Shown here piece after piece: positions 1 to 17,477 of a DNA stretch of 64,000 bases. Source of the DNA: Macrotrachela quadricornifera (lineage: Eukaryota > Rotifera > Eurotatoria > Philodinida > Philodinidae). A model generated the notes under the pieces. It saw nothing but the letters and a program-made list of their open reading frames with translations, searched no databases and was not told where the DNA came from. The stretch covers positions 966,017 to 1,030,016 of the forward strand of contig JAJEKB010021216.1 in the NCBI GenBank assembly GCA_022393335.1. The letters run 5' to 3'. The first letter of the stretch is position 1, and every line of letters begins with the position of its first letter. A program made the position numbers and the translations under genes.

Positions 1-463
1 ATTTATATGACTACTATAAAAACAAAAGAAACATATTAAAAAAATCTTGCTTTATACATATACATTTTTTTTTCTAATGAAATCAAATAAGTAAATTATT
101 CTATTTAATCAAAAATCAATTGATAAATAACAGCAGATAATGTGCTTCTATAAATAGAAATAGACAGTTATAGATATAGGCATATAAAAAAAAAAAACAT
201 CAATTCTCTCTCTCCTTCTAGGCTCATTAATATCATTGATTCATCGGTGACGAAAGAAAAAAAAAAATAAAAAGCATGAAGCAATAAAACGCTTAAATTC
301 TTTTTGAGAATCAAGTTTTTTATTAATATAATTTCTTTTGTTTATAAATGCTATAGAATCGACTGATAATCATAAAAATGATTTTTCTAAACAGATGTAT
401 ATAATTATTTCTATAATATCTCACTGCTTTGTTTGCTTTTTGTTTCTCTTCTTTATCGTGCAG

Positions 464-588
464 GTGTAGCTACTAGATCAACAACAAACAATGCTTCAGG
501 AAACATCACACCAGCAGCAACAGGTTCTTCTGTCTCTGCCCGGTATCATCCTTACACAATTCAACCACCTCGTCTTAATCGATCTTAG
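464..588 (+). CDS. Terminal coding exon of an unidentified gene (partial)
   Basis: A pyrimidine-rich tract ending in CAG at 461-463 precedes an open stretch that ends at a TAG at 586-588. In the frame starting GTA-GCT-ACT it encodes about 40 residues, Ser/Thr/Asn-rich and then ending in YHPYTIQPPRLNRS. The low-complexity composition and the Pro/Arg tail look like the disordered C-terminus of a larger protein whose other exons lie upstream of the window. No domain is recognisable. The stop is followed by AT-rich DNA typical of a 3' UTR. The exon call rests only on the acceptor, the open frame and codon use like that of the other genes here. Confidence 0.5.
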
Positions 589-2362
589 ACTCCTTTTAAC
601 TTATTTTTATAACTAAAAATAACATATTAAGGTTTGTTTTATTATCTAATAAATAAATAAATAAATAAAATAAAATAAAATAAATAAATAATTTAATATT
701 TACACTTATTTAACAATCTTGTGTAAAACATATTCATCCTTAATATTATAATTAATTTATAACAAACAAATAAATTTCTCTAGGACTATGCTATTCTTTT
801 TTTTTTCTCTTATTGGTGATAATTATTAAATGATTAATTTTTACTGATAAATTATTTTTTTCTGTTGTATTATATTTCTTCTTCTTTTTTTTAATTATAT
901 GGATTTTATATTTGTTATTTTGATTCGATGTTTTTCGTGATTATTAAATAGAGTTAAATCATTCTTTTTCAATAATAATTTTCGATGACAAACTTTACTA
1001 GAAATAATTGTTATTAAAGTTTAAAAAAAAGAAAATAAATTAATATAAAACAATGTAAGATCAAAGAAGTAATCATTCTTCTTTGTTTACAGATATTTTT
1101 TGTTTTGTGATCTTTCAAGCATTTTTATTTAAGTGAAAAAGATATATAAATCAAATAATAAAGGAAGAAATAATAATATATTAAAGCAAAATATGTCACG
1201 CATAGATAAAGAGAGATACAAGTCCAACATCATTATTAAAATAGAGCTCATTACCATAGGCAATTTCTATTTGCTGACATGAATATAATAGAAAAAAGAA
1301 ATAGTCAACACTATCTTTTTTTTTATTATACACATTTACAAGACAATATTCCAAGCAATAAAAAGTATGTTTTTTGTTTTAACAATTATTTGTTTTTTCA
1401 TTAAATACATGTAAATTTACTAATTATCTTCTTCACCAATACCTACTCATATACAAATAACTATTCGTCACATTGTGAAAATAAAAAAAAAAAAAAGGAA
1501 AATTGATAAAATCCCAAGAGTACATCCTCTGTTGTCATACCATTGTCGAAATACTAATTTATCATACTTTAGTAACAATAGTAAATTCTATCCAACTTTT
1601 CCCTAGACGAATCTTGGATAAATTCAATTTGTTTTATCCGTAAATTTTAAATTTATTTTTTATCTACAATCAGTCGGTGTCAATTTGACCTTATAATTAT
1701 TAATTACATTGTTTTTATTGCTTCATATTAAATTACTATTGGCACATGACTGGAAGAGTATAAGAAAACAAGATTTTATTTCTATTCTAATTGATTACAT
1801 ATAACTAAAAGAAGAAAAAAAACATATACATAAAATTTGCATAGATAGTGAGTAAAAATAAAATTATACTATTTCATTATAAGATTAAAGAGCCTAAAAA
1901 TTTGCTTGTCATTTCTATCTTATTATTATTTAGTTAAAATTCATATATATATATATATATCATCCTTGTCGCTCAATGATGATGGATGAACACCCAATGG
2001 GAAACATATATGTCTTATTGGTCTTTTAACTATGTAGATGAGAAAAAAGACGAAAGACCATAAGGCACTTAATAACTCTAGGGACAATAATAATAATAAT
2101 AATAAAAAACTAGAATAGAAATTTTCGTCTGTGTCTATTTGAGATTTATTTTTCTTCTTCTTCTTTTTTTTCCATATTCATTTTCCTATTTAACATACAG
2201 AGGTCTTTCTATTATTCATTATATATTATTTCATTGTGACAGATGGACGACATATACGACTACGCCTAGATACTACTGATTAAATAATATAATACATATA
2301 TTCTTTTTATTCTTCATCTGATTCGAACTATAACAACATTCGATTAATTTCAAGGACAAATA
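589..2362. other. Non-coding: 3' flank and upstream region of the PKA gene
   Basis: AT-rich DNA with homopolymer runs and a TAAA/TAAAA microsatellite around 648-690. I see no exon with credible splice sites and codon use, and no transposon ends. The last few hundred bases presumably hold the 5' UTR and promoter of the kinase gene, but no motif can be named. Confidence 0.5.
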
Positions 2363-6438
<4,076 letters not shown>

Positions 6439-7022
6439 TTTTTCATGGATTTTCTTCTTTTCTTTTCTTTTTTCTTTGTCAATGTGTGCGTGTATATGTC
6501 AAATTTGCAATGTCTTTCTTTTATCTCTTTAATTCTTACAAAAGAAATTCTTTATATTCATAAAAATAATATCCGGTGATGGAAACTGGTTAAAAATAAT
6601 TCTTTTTTTTTAATTGATTATTACATGAAAATAATATTATAGATAATCCATGCATTGAATTCAAGAGGATTTAGAAGTATCACTAATCTGACTATAAATA
6701 AATGTTATTTTTCAAATTAACAAGGCTGCTTTACTTTGATAAAAAGTGAAAAGATAAAATTTAAAAAACGGAAGAAAATGATAATAATAGATTGATAGAA
6801 TATGTATATCATTAATAACAGGAGGATATTATTTGAAGAACTATGGTCATTGGAATCTAAACTTTAACATGAATCATTTTCGTACAAAGATCAACATATT
6901 GTCCTTGTTATTGTTTACCTCTGATAAGATTGTGACGACCTACAAATACTGTTGTTTTATTCTCTAGTGATACATTTTATTTTATCTTCATATACGAATA
7001 AAAGAAAAAACGAAGACAAAAA
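6439..7022. other. Intergenic spacer between the kinase and P2X genes
   Basis: About 580 bp of AT-rich sequence between the kinase stop and the P2X start codon. It should hold the kinase 3' UTR and the P2X promoter. No coding signal or repeat is seen. Confidence 0.5.
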
Positions 7023-8827
7023 ATGGCTGGATCAGGTAAGATGAACATTTAATTTAATATTATTTCTAATTTTAATATTTATCTTTTCTAGTAAAAAATG
7101 CTTGTCATTCATTAGTTTTTAATACACTTCTCACTTATTCAACGGTTAAATTAATTAAAGTACCGAATACATATATCGCTATAGTTCATCGTATACTTCA
7201 ACTAATCATTTTTGCGTATATTATTGGGTAAAATTTTGAAAACAAAAATTAAAATAATATATATTTCTTTCTTTTTTAGTTATATTGTTTTATGGAAAAA
7301 AGGATATCAACAATTTCAAGAACCACGTGGAACAAGTGTAATTAAAGTTAAAGGAATTGCAAGAGTTGATGGAAATAATTCACATTTTTATACAAGTAAA
7401 AATATTTTGATTTTTATCAAAAAAAACGAAATTTTTTCGTTTTAAGGTGATGATACAAAATATATCTGGGATACACCTGAATATGAAATTCCACCAATTG
7501 TATGTTTTAATAAAATTTCAATTATTTATTATTATTTAAATATTTAATATATAGGAAAATAATGCATTTTTTATTGCTACACATCAAATAATTACTCCTG
7601 ATCAAACAATGGGAACATGTCCAACTGTAAGAAAATAAAAAAACAGTTTTTTTTTTGTATTTTATGGAATATAGGCTTTAGCAGATGGTTTATTTTGTAC
7701 AACTAATGACACGTCAAAATGTAAAACAGATGAACCATTAAAAAATACTTTTGGTAAATAAAATTTTTAATATTTAAAAAAAAGTGAAAGTTTTTTTGCT
7801 GAATAGGTTATTTTACGGGAAAATGTGTACCAAGTCGAGAAACTACAACAGTAGAAGTTTGTGAGATGTATGGTTGGTGTCCAGAAGAACTTTCTGAATC
7901 AACGTAAATATTTCATATTAATTTTTATTTCTTTTTTTATAAATGAATATCATTTCTTTTTCAGGGATTATTTAATCGATACTAAGGATCTAGAAAATTT
8001 TACTGTTTTCTTAAAAACAATGGTAACATTTACATTATTTAAAAAGAATTTGTATGTTTAATTAATTAATATTATATTTAAAAAAGAAAAAAGAAAATTT
8101 ATTTTTATAGGCGAAATATTCAAGATGATACTGATTTTAATTGTCGATTTGATGGTACTGAACATACTGCAGATTGTCCAATAATACGTGTTGGTTATAT
8201 TCTTGATCAATTAAATACAAATAGAACAGCTCTTCTATTAGAAGTAAATTTTATTATTAATTATATAAAAAAAAATTTTTGTTTTTAAGGGTGGATTAAT
8301 AGAAATTCGTCAAGATTGGACATGTAATTTTGATGTTAGTCCAAAAAAATGTGTTCCAACTTATGAATTTGCTTTATTACAAAGTGGTGATGATAAACAA
8401 TCACCAGGCATTAATTATCGGTAAAAATCAAAAAAATTTTTTTATATAAAAAAAAATTTATTTTTTTTCTATATGTTAGATATGTACAAAAATATCGAAT
8501 AAATGGAACAGATCATCGAACATTATCGAAAGTTCATGGTTTACGTTTTGTTATTGCTATTACAGGCAAAGGAGGACAATTTAATATTGTAAATTTATTT
8601 GTTGCTATTGGTATGAATAATTAATTTTAATTAGAAAATAAAATATAATATGTTTTTTTATTTATTAAGGTTCGGGTATTGGTTTTATGGTAATAGCTGG
8701 AATAGTATGTGATGTAATTCTTATGTATATTCATAAATCTCGAAATAGATATCGAGAAGGAAAATTTAGTGTAATTGAAGTTGATAATAATGATCCTATT
8801 TCAACTCAAATTTTAGTACAACCATAG
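7023..8827 (+). CDS. P2X purinoceptor (ATP-gated cation channel)
   Basis: Exons: 7023-7035, 7092-7227, 7280-7395, 7447-7499, 7555-7626, 7675-7753, 7807-7903, 7965-8051, 8111-8243, 8290-8420, 8480-8610, 8670-8827. They total 1206 nt, 401 aa, a normal P2X length. The topology is the P2X one: a short N-terminus, TM1 (HRILQLIIFAYIIGYIVLW), a Cys-rich ectodomain, and TM2 (NLFVAIGSGIGFMVIAGIV) followed by CDVILMY. ATP-contact positions known from the family are visible: KVKG near residues 72-75, NFTVFLK, an NYR triplet in place of NFR, and the Lys in TLSKVHGLRF. The usual post-TM2 YxxxK trafficking motif is altered (YIHKS). The first exon carries only four codons plus one base. P2X forms trimeric plasma-membrane channels. 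The twelve tiny exons with ~50-bp introns are typical of this genome. Confidence 0.94.
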
Positions 8828-9769
8828 GTATGTTAAATAATTGATAAATATTTCATCTTGATTTATTTACTTATTTATTTTTTTTTAGAAATATATTATT
8901 GTTTTGCAAATGGTCATAAATACAGATTTAGACAGAAAATTTATTTATTAATTGTTAAAATAAAATCTCTTTGATATTATATTTTAAATTTTTAATAAAA
9001 TATATTATTCTTTATCTATTGTTATTAATTTAAAGTGTTTTTTTTTCGTAACAATTTCTTGGAATCTATTAGAAAAAGTCTGCAATTCTAGCGATTTTCT
9101 ATATTGTAGAGGAATAATTTTGATATTTCGTATAACTCCACTATTGAATGCATTGTTTTTCTCATCGTAGAGGATCAAAATTCGTTCGTTTATTTTTTTT
9201 TCATAAATACTGGTTAATTTAAACGAATATTCTGAAAGACGAGACTTCGATGCATATTCATATAATAAAAACTCAATTTCGTATTTTCTTCGAAAAAATA
9301 GACGTCTTGAGGAGGATCTCCTTGAATAGTAACGAAAATGTTTTTATATTAAAATTATAATATAAATGTATTGGAACTAGTTAAGGATACGGACTTTGTA
9401 TTTTTTCAATATTTCAAATAATTAAAATGAAAACGTGACAGAAAGTTAGGCGTTATTCTCTTCAAACAATGTATGTTATAAATAATAGCTGTGAATACAA
9501 CTGATCAAAGATAATTAATCGATGTATTATTAGATGGAAGTTGATAAATTTTTCAATTTTGACAAGCTGATTAAAAATAATTCTATAATATGTGTTTATT
9601 ATGAACAACATTAAACATAAATTCAATATCGAGATTCGTAAAACAATCTATTCTTGATTTATATACAAAACAAAAAAAAAAAAAGAAAATAAACAATTAT
9701 ATCTCATTGAATAGAGAAAATCAAATTATTATATATGTATATATACAAATAAATTTCATTTTTTTATTT
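8828..9769. other. Convergent intergenic region (P2X / MYST acetyltransferase)
   Basis: The two flanking genes point at each other, so this stretch carries both 3' UTRs. It is AT-rich with no reading frame or repeat that I can support. Confidence 0.5.
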
Positions 9770-11335
<1,566 letters not shown>

Positions 11336-11488
11336 GATTTTGTTTTATCTAAAATAATATTTTATATATATATCATTTGTTGATTAAGACAAATATAATT
11401 AAAACCTAGTAAAAAAGAAATAAAATATTTTCATTGTTTTTATTTTATAACAAATCAACAAAAAAAAAATAATAATAAATCAGATTTT

Positions 11489-12148
11489 CTACACTGGAGC
11501 TGGTGTACTTGATAAAGTCATTGAATCTCTTGCTCTCTTTGCTTCAAGTTCTTTTTTATAATCAATTAATGCTTGTTCAGATGGTGTTGGTACTCGTCGT
11601 AATGATCGATCATAAAAAGGATAACGATTAGGTTGATTATTAGCTTTAAATTCTAATTTATCTACACGCCATCTATAATAAAGAATAAAATCTTATATAC
11701 ACAAATTCATCTTGGTTTTTTTTTCCTTACTCATCATCTAATGAATCTCGTGTTGCATAACAATAAACAACACCTGCTCGGTGTGCACCTCGAATTGGAA
11801 TTTGAACCTAAAAATTAAAATAAATATTCGATTTAAAAATACTAATGTTAAACTAACTTGTGCTCCAAGAAGTGTAAGAACATTGAAATCATTTGATGTA
11901 TCTATTTTAAGTGGTTGAATTGGTTCAACTAATTTTTCAGTTATTGGTTTATAACCACGAGTTAATATAAGAGCTTCCTCAAAAAATGGTTTCTCAGTAA
12001 AAATACCTAAAATAATCATATAAATTAATTTTTAAAAAAAATGTTTTTCTTATTAAAATATACTTGGATTAGGTCGTGCCATAAATTTATAAGTTGTAAA
12101 ACCAACAACAGCCATAGTTGATCCAATTATAGCAAATTTGAATGCCAT
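11489..12148 (-). CDS. COA1/TIM21-like mitochondrial inner-membrane protein
   Basis: Exons on the minus strand: 12148-12064, 12006-11858, 11807-11731, 11672-11489. They total 495 nt, 164 aa. The N-terminus has one hydrophobic span (FAIIGSTMAVVGFTTYKFM), followed by a soluble region with FNVLTLLGAQVQIPIRGAH and GVVYCYATRDSLDDEWRVDKL. That layout of N-terminal anchor, then Gly-rich beta strands, then a W-containing beta strand, is the one seen in the cytochrome-oxidase assembly factor COA1 and TIM21 folds. Family role: early maturation of COX1 in the inner membrane. The match is by pattern only and the sequence is divergent. It lies 154 bp upstream of the acetyltransferase start on the same strand, so the two may share regulatory DNA. 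Confidence 0.62.
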
Positions 12149-12419
12149 TATTTAATAATCAGTTAATCAGAAATAAATAAAAGTTTTTTTTTATTGACAA
12201 GAGACAATACAATAGTATTTTAAGTATAATGATAAAATCTTATTGATCGAAATATATTCTTTATTCACCAATGATAGTTTCGAATAATTCATACGATCGA
12301 AAACTAACCCCATCTATAGATTTTTAGAGTTTTTATCATCTTGAACATAGGTCATTTTAATAATTTGTTTAGACACTTTTCTAGAATTTTAATTGTAACG
12401 AATTGATAATCTTTCGAAA
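12149..12419. other. Upstream region of the COA1-like gene
   Basis: Short AT-rich stretch between the COA1-like start codon and the foldback element. No coding signal. Confidence 0.45.
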
Positions 12420-13010
12420 GAAGGTGACCAACAATCATCAATTTTTTTCCTATCCTAAAAACATAAAACGATAGTACCTTAGTAGTCTATAAATGCTTTA
12501 ATATTGGTTTATTAAAATCTCATCGCTTTATTCTAGAATTGTTTAGGAAAATGCTGTGATCTCCCTCAGGTACATTAGAAAAGCTTATTTCCAAATTTTG
12601 ACTTGAAACTTTACAGAAAGATAGGTCTTATTGAGAATAATTTATTTTAAAAAATTCAGATGTTTTTATTGCTCTTATCTTAGAATACAACTGTGGTAAA
12701 AGCATGTCTTTGACATTACCCATATACATAAACCGATTTGATGTTCATATTTTACGATATAGACAACAAAAAAAATCTGAAATTTTTTCAAATAAATTAC
12801 TCTCATTAAGATCTATCTTTGCTTAAAGTTTCAAGTCAAAATTTGGAAATACGTTTTTCTAATGTACCTGAGGAAGACCACAGCATTCTCGTAAAAAATT
12901 CTAGAATAAAGCGACGAGATTAAAGCATTTACATACTACTAAGGTACTTTCATTTTATAATGCTTCCAGAGTGGAAAAAAATTAATGATTTTTGATCAAT
13001 CCCTTTCATT
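12420..13010. mobile_element. Foldback (long inverted repeat) element
   Basis: Two imperfect inverted arms of roughly 250 bp (about 12420-12680 and 12765-13010) flank a short ~85-bp loop. Matching segments include TACCTTAGTAGT with its complement, GGTACATTAGAAAA with its complement, and TTTCCAAATTTTGACTTGAA with TTCAAGTCAAAATTTGGAAA. Arm divergence looks like 10-15 percent by eye. No ORF and no clear target duplication. Likely a non-autonomous DNA transposon of foldback type or a decayed palindromic MITE. Confidence 0.7.
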
Positions 13011-14943
13011 AGTTTATAAAGACAATTGAATTTAACGATCTGATTAAGAAGATGAAAAAAAATAGATCACATTTATTTACATATATGATACGAGATATAT
13101 TTTTTCAAAATAATATTCTACGTTCAAGTTCTGATGCAATAAATTTATTGTATATTATAGAATTTGTAGATATGTATTGAATGTAAGATAAATACCAATA
13201 TAGATGATTATATTGCGGTTTATATAGTGTATAATTTCTATGACTTGTTTGCATTGATGATTCGATATTGTTAAATACGATAGAAAACAAATCATTTGAG
13301 GATTCTTTCCAAGGAAAATCGATTTTAACAGACTTATTTGAAAAATAATTAGATCATATAAATAGGGTTTCTAAGAAAGTTTCACAGATTTTTTAGTTTT
13401 TCTAAAAATATGGTTTTTTTATGCAGGAAAATTGAAATAATTTCTGCCTGATTCAAAAGTATAATCAAGATGATTTTTGATCTTGTCTATTTTTTGTGTA
13501 CAATAAAAGATATTTATTATATATTATGGCTATGATCGTATAGAGGCGGTGGTGTGCTAGAATTAACGCTATTGTAAAAAGTGACTATTGTTAATAGATA
13601 GAAGTAACGACTCATATTATGCATAAGTGACACTTACAATATTTTGATTTTTTTATATCGCTATTAGATTTATCTGATCTTTGTCTTGATTAGATATTTA
13701 CTTATATAGAGTAGCGTATCATTTGCCAATAGTGATTTAATTAATTATTTTTAGTTGCTGTATTATAATAAAAATGAACATTGATCCTGACAATGATGGT
13801 GATAATTCTGGTTACGGTAGTGGTAACTACGAAAGATAATCATTTGGAATAACTAAAAAAAGTGATTGTACATGCTCGTAAATATTGTGATATACTTATT
13901 AATGATGATTCTTTGTTGGAGGAATCTGTAAATAATATAAAGAATGCGAGAGATTACGAGGGAATATCGAAGTAGATAATAACATTGAATAATTTTCATT
14001 ACATATAAATATCATGAATAGGACTACTAAACTTGTTGATTAGAATGCTTGATAAGCATTTAAAATATTACTTTTTTGTATAAATTAGTTGTTATCTATG
14101 TAGAACATATAAAATTGAAAATTTGAAAAAATGATGTCACATATTTTCTTTTAACCTTATCATGTATTTAATTCAATGATCTATTACTCATAGTATACCA
14201 TTATATACCTTATAGTGTTCTCCATAAAACAACCAAGTATAGTGATTAAGTAATGCGAAATCGTTATAAGAAAGGTGCTCAAATAATCTGACCTTTAATC
14301 CGAATTTGAGACCAAAGGATTATGGGCCAATATATGAGAGGCGGGAGAGGGGAGGGGGTTCGATAAGTGTTTTTATTCCAAAACTATTTTTAGTATAATC
14401 ATATTCTGCATTAGTGTCGTTAACATACGTTCACTATTCTTTTGCTTGAATCAATAGATAAACTATGGCGAGAACTAATACAAACGAAGAGAGAACAAAA
14501 TAAAAATATTAGATTCGAATCTAAGTTCTGCACGTGTTTCTTGTTTATTATTTGTATGAAACCATTGAATCATAGATTATCTATAGATCAATACTATATT
14601 GTTCTATTCTATTTTACTCTCAACATATACGATTTTATTTTATTTCTTTTCATTTATCATCAATTTAATTGCAAACAGTTATACTAATAGTTGTATTTAA
14701 TTCGCTTGATTCAGTTGATATTTTGTTCTATTGAGAAAAGAAAACAAATAAAATACGTTTTAAACAACTTTATTTGAATAAGATAGGCAAGTATAAAGCA
14801 AAGAGAATAAAAATGTTGTAAATAAAATGCTAAAAGAGTTCTGAAGTACGAATGGTAAAATTGTGAACTTGTAGTAGAATAATTTCCGAGATCTTGTATA
14901 GCAATTATGCCTTGTTGGCTTGGTGGTTTTTGTTTCCGCCTTT
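13011..14943. other. Non-coding intergenic DNA
   Basis: AT-rich with scattered short open frames that lack splice context or codon bias. A G-rich stretch (about 14335-14361) stands out from the background. I find no transposon ends or credible exon, apart from a weak minus-strand exon candidate reported separately. Confidence 0.45.
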
Positions 14944-15110
14944 TCTATAAAGAAAATAAAGAAACAATAGTCCGATATTACCAATCAATTGAAATGATAA
15001 TCTCGAAAAAATATAAAACAAATAGAATAAAATATCAGAATTATTCCTTTATGAATAAATACGTTAACAGTTTGGTAAGAATACACTTACCTTGCAGCAG
15101 ATTCCATTCA
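14763..15110 (-). other. Weak candidate for two spliced minus-strand exons
   Basis: On the minus strand the most distal unit of the 92-bp array ends in CTGCTGCAAG|GTAAGT (donor at 15090). After 146 bp, a pyrimidine-rich tract ending TTTATAG (acceptor at 14945) opens a frame of about 60 codons downstream of 14944, with a basic Lys/Thr-rich start and a hydrophobic end. This could be the 3' part of a transcript crossing the array from the peptide gene at 17477, or chance. Nothing in the protein is recognisable. Confidence 0.2.
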
Positions 15111-17340
15111 AATATTTAATTCTCTTTATAAAATATTAGACATGTGTACTAATGGTTAATAAATGACAACGAAAGAGTAAGCTATACCAAGATTATGTTT
15201 AAATATTTGATGTGATCCAAAAAGAGATATGTACTAGCTAGATGTTTGATGATGACAAGACTGATAAATAACTTGAACAAATGTTGAATACAATTATTTT
15301 ATTCATTTCATCATGAAACTTCTCTTTGAGAAATAAATCATGAACAAACAACAAATGAATAAGACATAAGAAGTTTATGTTCAAATATTTTGCTATATTT
15401 CAAATGAAATTTCTATCACAAAAGAAGATCTACAATCAAATGATAGAAGAATAAATCATATGAAGATTATGTTTAAATATTCTCTTATATTCGATATAAG
15501 ATTTCTATCACAAATGAATATTTAAAAACAGATGATAAATGAATAAGTTATATTAAGATTGTGTTCAAGTATTTTCATACGTTTAAAGGAAGATTTCAAT
15601 TATAATTCAATTTTCAAAAACAAATGTCAAGTAACTAAAGTAGAACAAAACTATGTTTAAATATTATCTAACATTAGAAATGAGATTTCTGCCATAATAG
15701 CGAATTCCAAAGCAAACGATAGATGAACAAATCTAACAACGATTCTATTCAAATATTCTATTCAATGAGAAACAAAAGTTATGTCTGATTTGAACAAGGA
15801 GAAAGCAAATGGCTAAGGAATAAACCATACGAAGATTTTGTTCAAATATTTTATTCAAATAGCAGTTAAATTTTTATAACATTAGATAATTTAGAAACTC
15901 ATAATAACGAATATTCCATACGAAGATTTAGTTCAAATATTTTCTTCAAGTCAAAATAACATTTTATACAAGAATAAATAATTGAACAATAAAGTATAAT
16001 GAACGTTGCATAGAAAAATTTTGTTCAAATATTTCAAGCAATCAATATATTCATTACATACATAGTTATACAGTTTACGATCACATGTAAAATAAACAGA
16101 TTGTACAATAGAATTATTTACATATTTTAATCATTGTAATAAAAAACTTCATATTAGATATTTGATCAAAGATAATTTGATAAATGAATCATACAAACAC
16201 TGATTACATAGAAAAATTTTTCTTACATTGATACAAACATTTATAATTTGTATTTCAAAAGATGATAAGAAAGAAACTGAATATTATAATGATAATTGCA
16301 TACAAATATGTTTTAAGTCTTTTAGAAAAGAACTTGATTTAAAATAAGCATCAATGATCATATAGCAATTGTATTTTTCATACGTTTATGAATTTATCCA
16401 AATATTTCGTTTGCTTAAAAACAAATGATTAAAATTGAAATAAAATTGTATATCATATATCATAGAAATAGTTTGAACGATAAACTTAATTACAAATTTC
16501 GTTTATTGAAGAAAGAGATAGAAATAAATCTATATAAAAGACAAACATGCAGAAAATGAACAATTGTAAGTATGATTGTATTCAATTATTTTATTTATTA
16601 TTTTAAACAAAATTTTAAATTAATCAGATAATATCAAATTAAATAATAAATGAATTATACAAACAAATATTTTATTCAAAAATTAGATTCATATTCAAAA
16701 ATAGATAATTATATCATGAAGAAGATTATAGATTACATATCATATGAATAATTCGAAGCAAAAATCTATTCAATTATTTGTCAATCTATGGAAATAATTG
16801 AAAGATAATATACAATTAGAAAGTATGTTACAAATGAATACTTTCTAGTAATATTCTATTCAGATATATTATGCATAATACAGGAAGATTTTCAAATTGA
16901 TTTTCATTGATAAATACATTGCAAATGAATGTTTTCAACTAACATAATTCTATTCGGATATTTATATAGTTAATAGGAAAAATTCGAAATTGGTATATGA
17001 CTTTTGTCTATATTGATAATGAATAATTCTCAGCATAAATCTATTCAAATATTTATTCATCATAGAAACAAAATAGAAAGTATTATTATGCAATCAATAA
17101 TTCTATAGTTAATGTAGAATTATAAAGAAATCTTCATTCAATATCTATTTGCTATCGAGATAAATCTTCAATTTGTAATCTATGATAACTAGATATAAGA
17201 CTAACGAATAACTAGAACAAGCAGAGTTTTATTCAAATATTTTACTTAATGTTTTTCATTTGATAAGAATATCCCTAATCAAATATAAATTGGGTCAAAA
17301 TGAATAAACTGTACGTTTTTCAAACAATTCATCAAGAAGA
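15080..17340. repeat. Degenerate ~92-bp tandem array (about 24-25 units)
   Basis: A motif of the form TRTTCAAATATTTT recurs with strikingly constant spacing. I place it near 15105, 15196, 15287, 15378, 15470, 15562, 15653, 15746, 15839, 15930, 16022 and 16117, then less evenly every 81-107 bp to 17230 and 17317. Mean spacing is about 92 bp. Other columns recur too, for example GAATAAATCATACGAAGATT just before the motif and TTTCTATCACAAAT after it. Units are diverged and carry stops in every frame, so the array is not coding now. The unit nearest 17317 overlaps the last codons of the secreted peptide gene. Confidence 0.8.
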
Positions 17341-17477
17341 TTGTCGAGAAGAGCATCACGTTTGTCGGCCGTACTTACATCATCGGAATCATCATCATCA
17401 TCAAAAGTAGCTTTGCAAACTGTTGATAAAAGAATTGTCATAACAAAGAAGCATACTATAATCTTGTTGCTAACCAT
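17295..17477 (-). CDS. Secreted acidic peptide precursor with dibasic sites
   Basis: Sixty-residue frame with ATG at 17477 and TGA at 17295. Residues 1-23 form a clear signal peptide (MVSNKIIVCFFVMTILLSTV, then CKA). Next comes an Asp-rich stretch (FDDDDDSDD), then KR, a 15-residue amphipathic acidic segment DALLDNLLDELFEKR, and a final TVYSF. The Lys-Arg pairs resemble prohormone-convertase sites, so a neuropeptide-like precursor is plausible but unproven. The last ~12 codons coincide with the first unit of the 92-bp array: LFEKRTVYSF lines up with decayed array frames such as IFEQNLRMVYSL. A longer spliced form running into the array is possible. No family is recognised. Confidence 0.55.
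   Translation of the reverse strand: MVSNKIIVCFFVMTILLSTVCKATFDDDDDSDDVSTADKRDALLDNLLDELFEKRTVYSF

Noticed and set aside
7861..8061. Open frame inside the P2X region
   Set aside because: Runs through an intron of the P2X gene; the spliced P2X frame explains the coding signal.
14907..15119. Plus-strand open frame with Cys/Trp-rich start
   Set aside because: No splice or codon support; it is the complement of the better, though still weak, minus-strand exon candidate and the edge of the 92-bp array.
15080..17340. The 92-bp array as a CRISPR-like array
   Set aside because: Units are contiguous and degenerate without conserved repeats separated by unique spacers, and the host is a eukaryote.
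15080..17340. The 92-bp array as functional tandem mini-exons of a neuropeptide gene
   Set aside because: Most units contain stops in all minus-strand frames (for example GAA-TAG) and lack consistent AG...GT borders; only the unit fused to the 17295 gene is open, with one more possible at 15091-15110.
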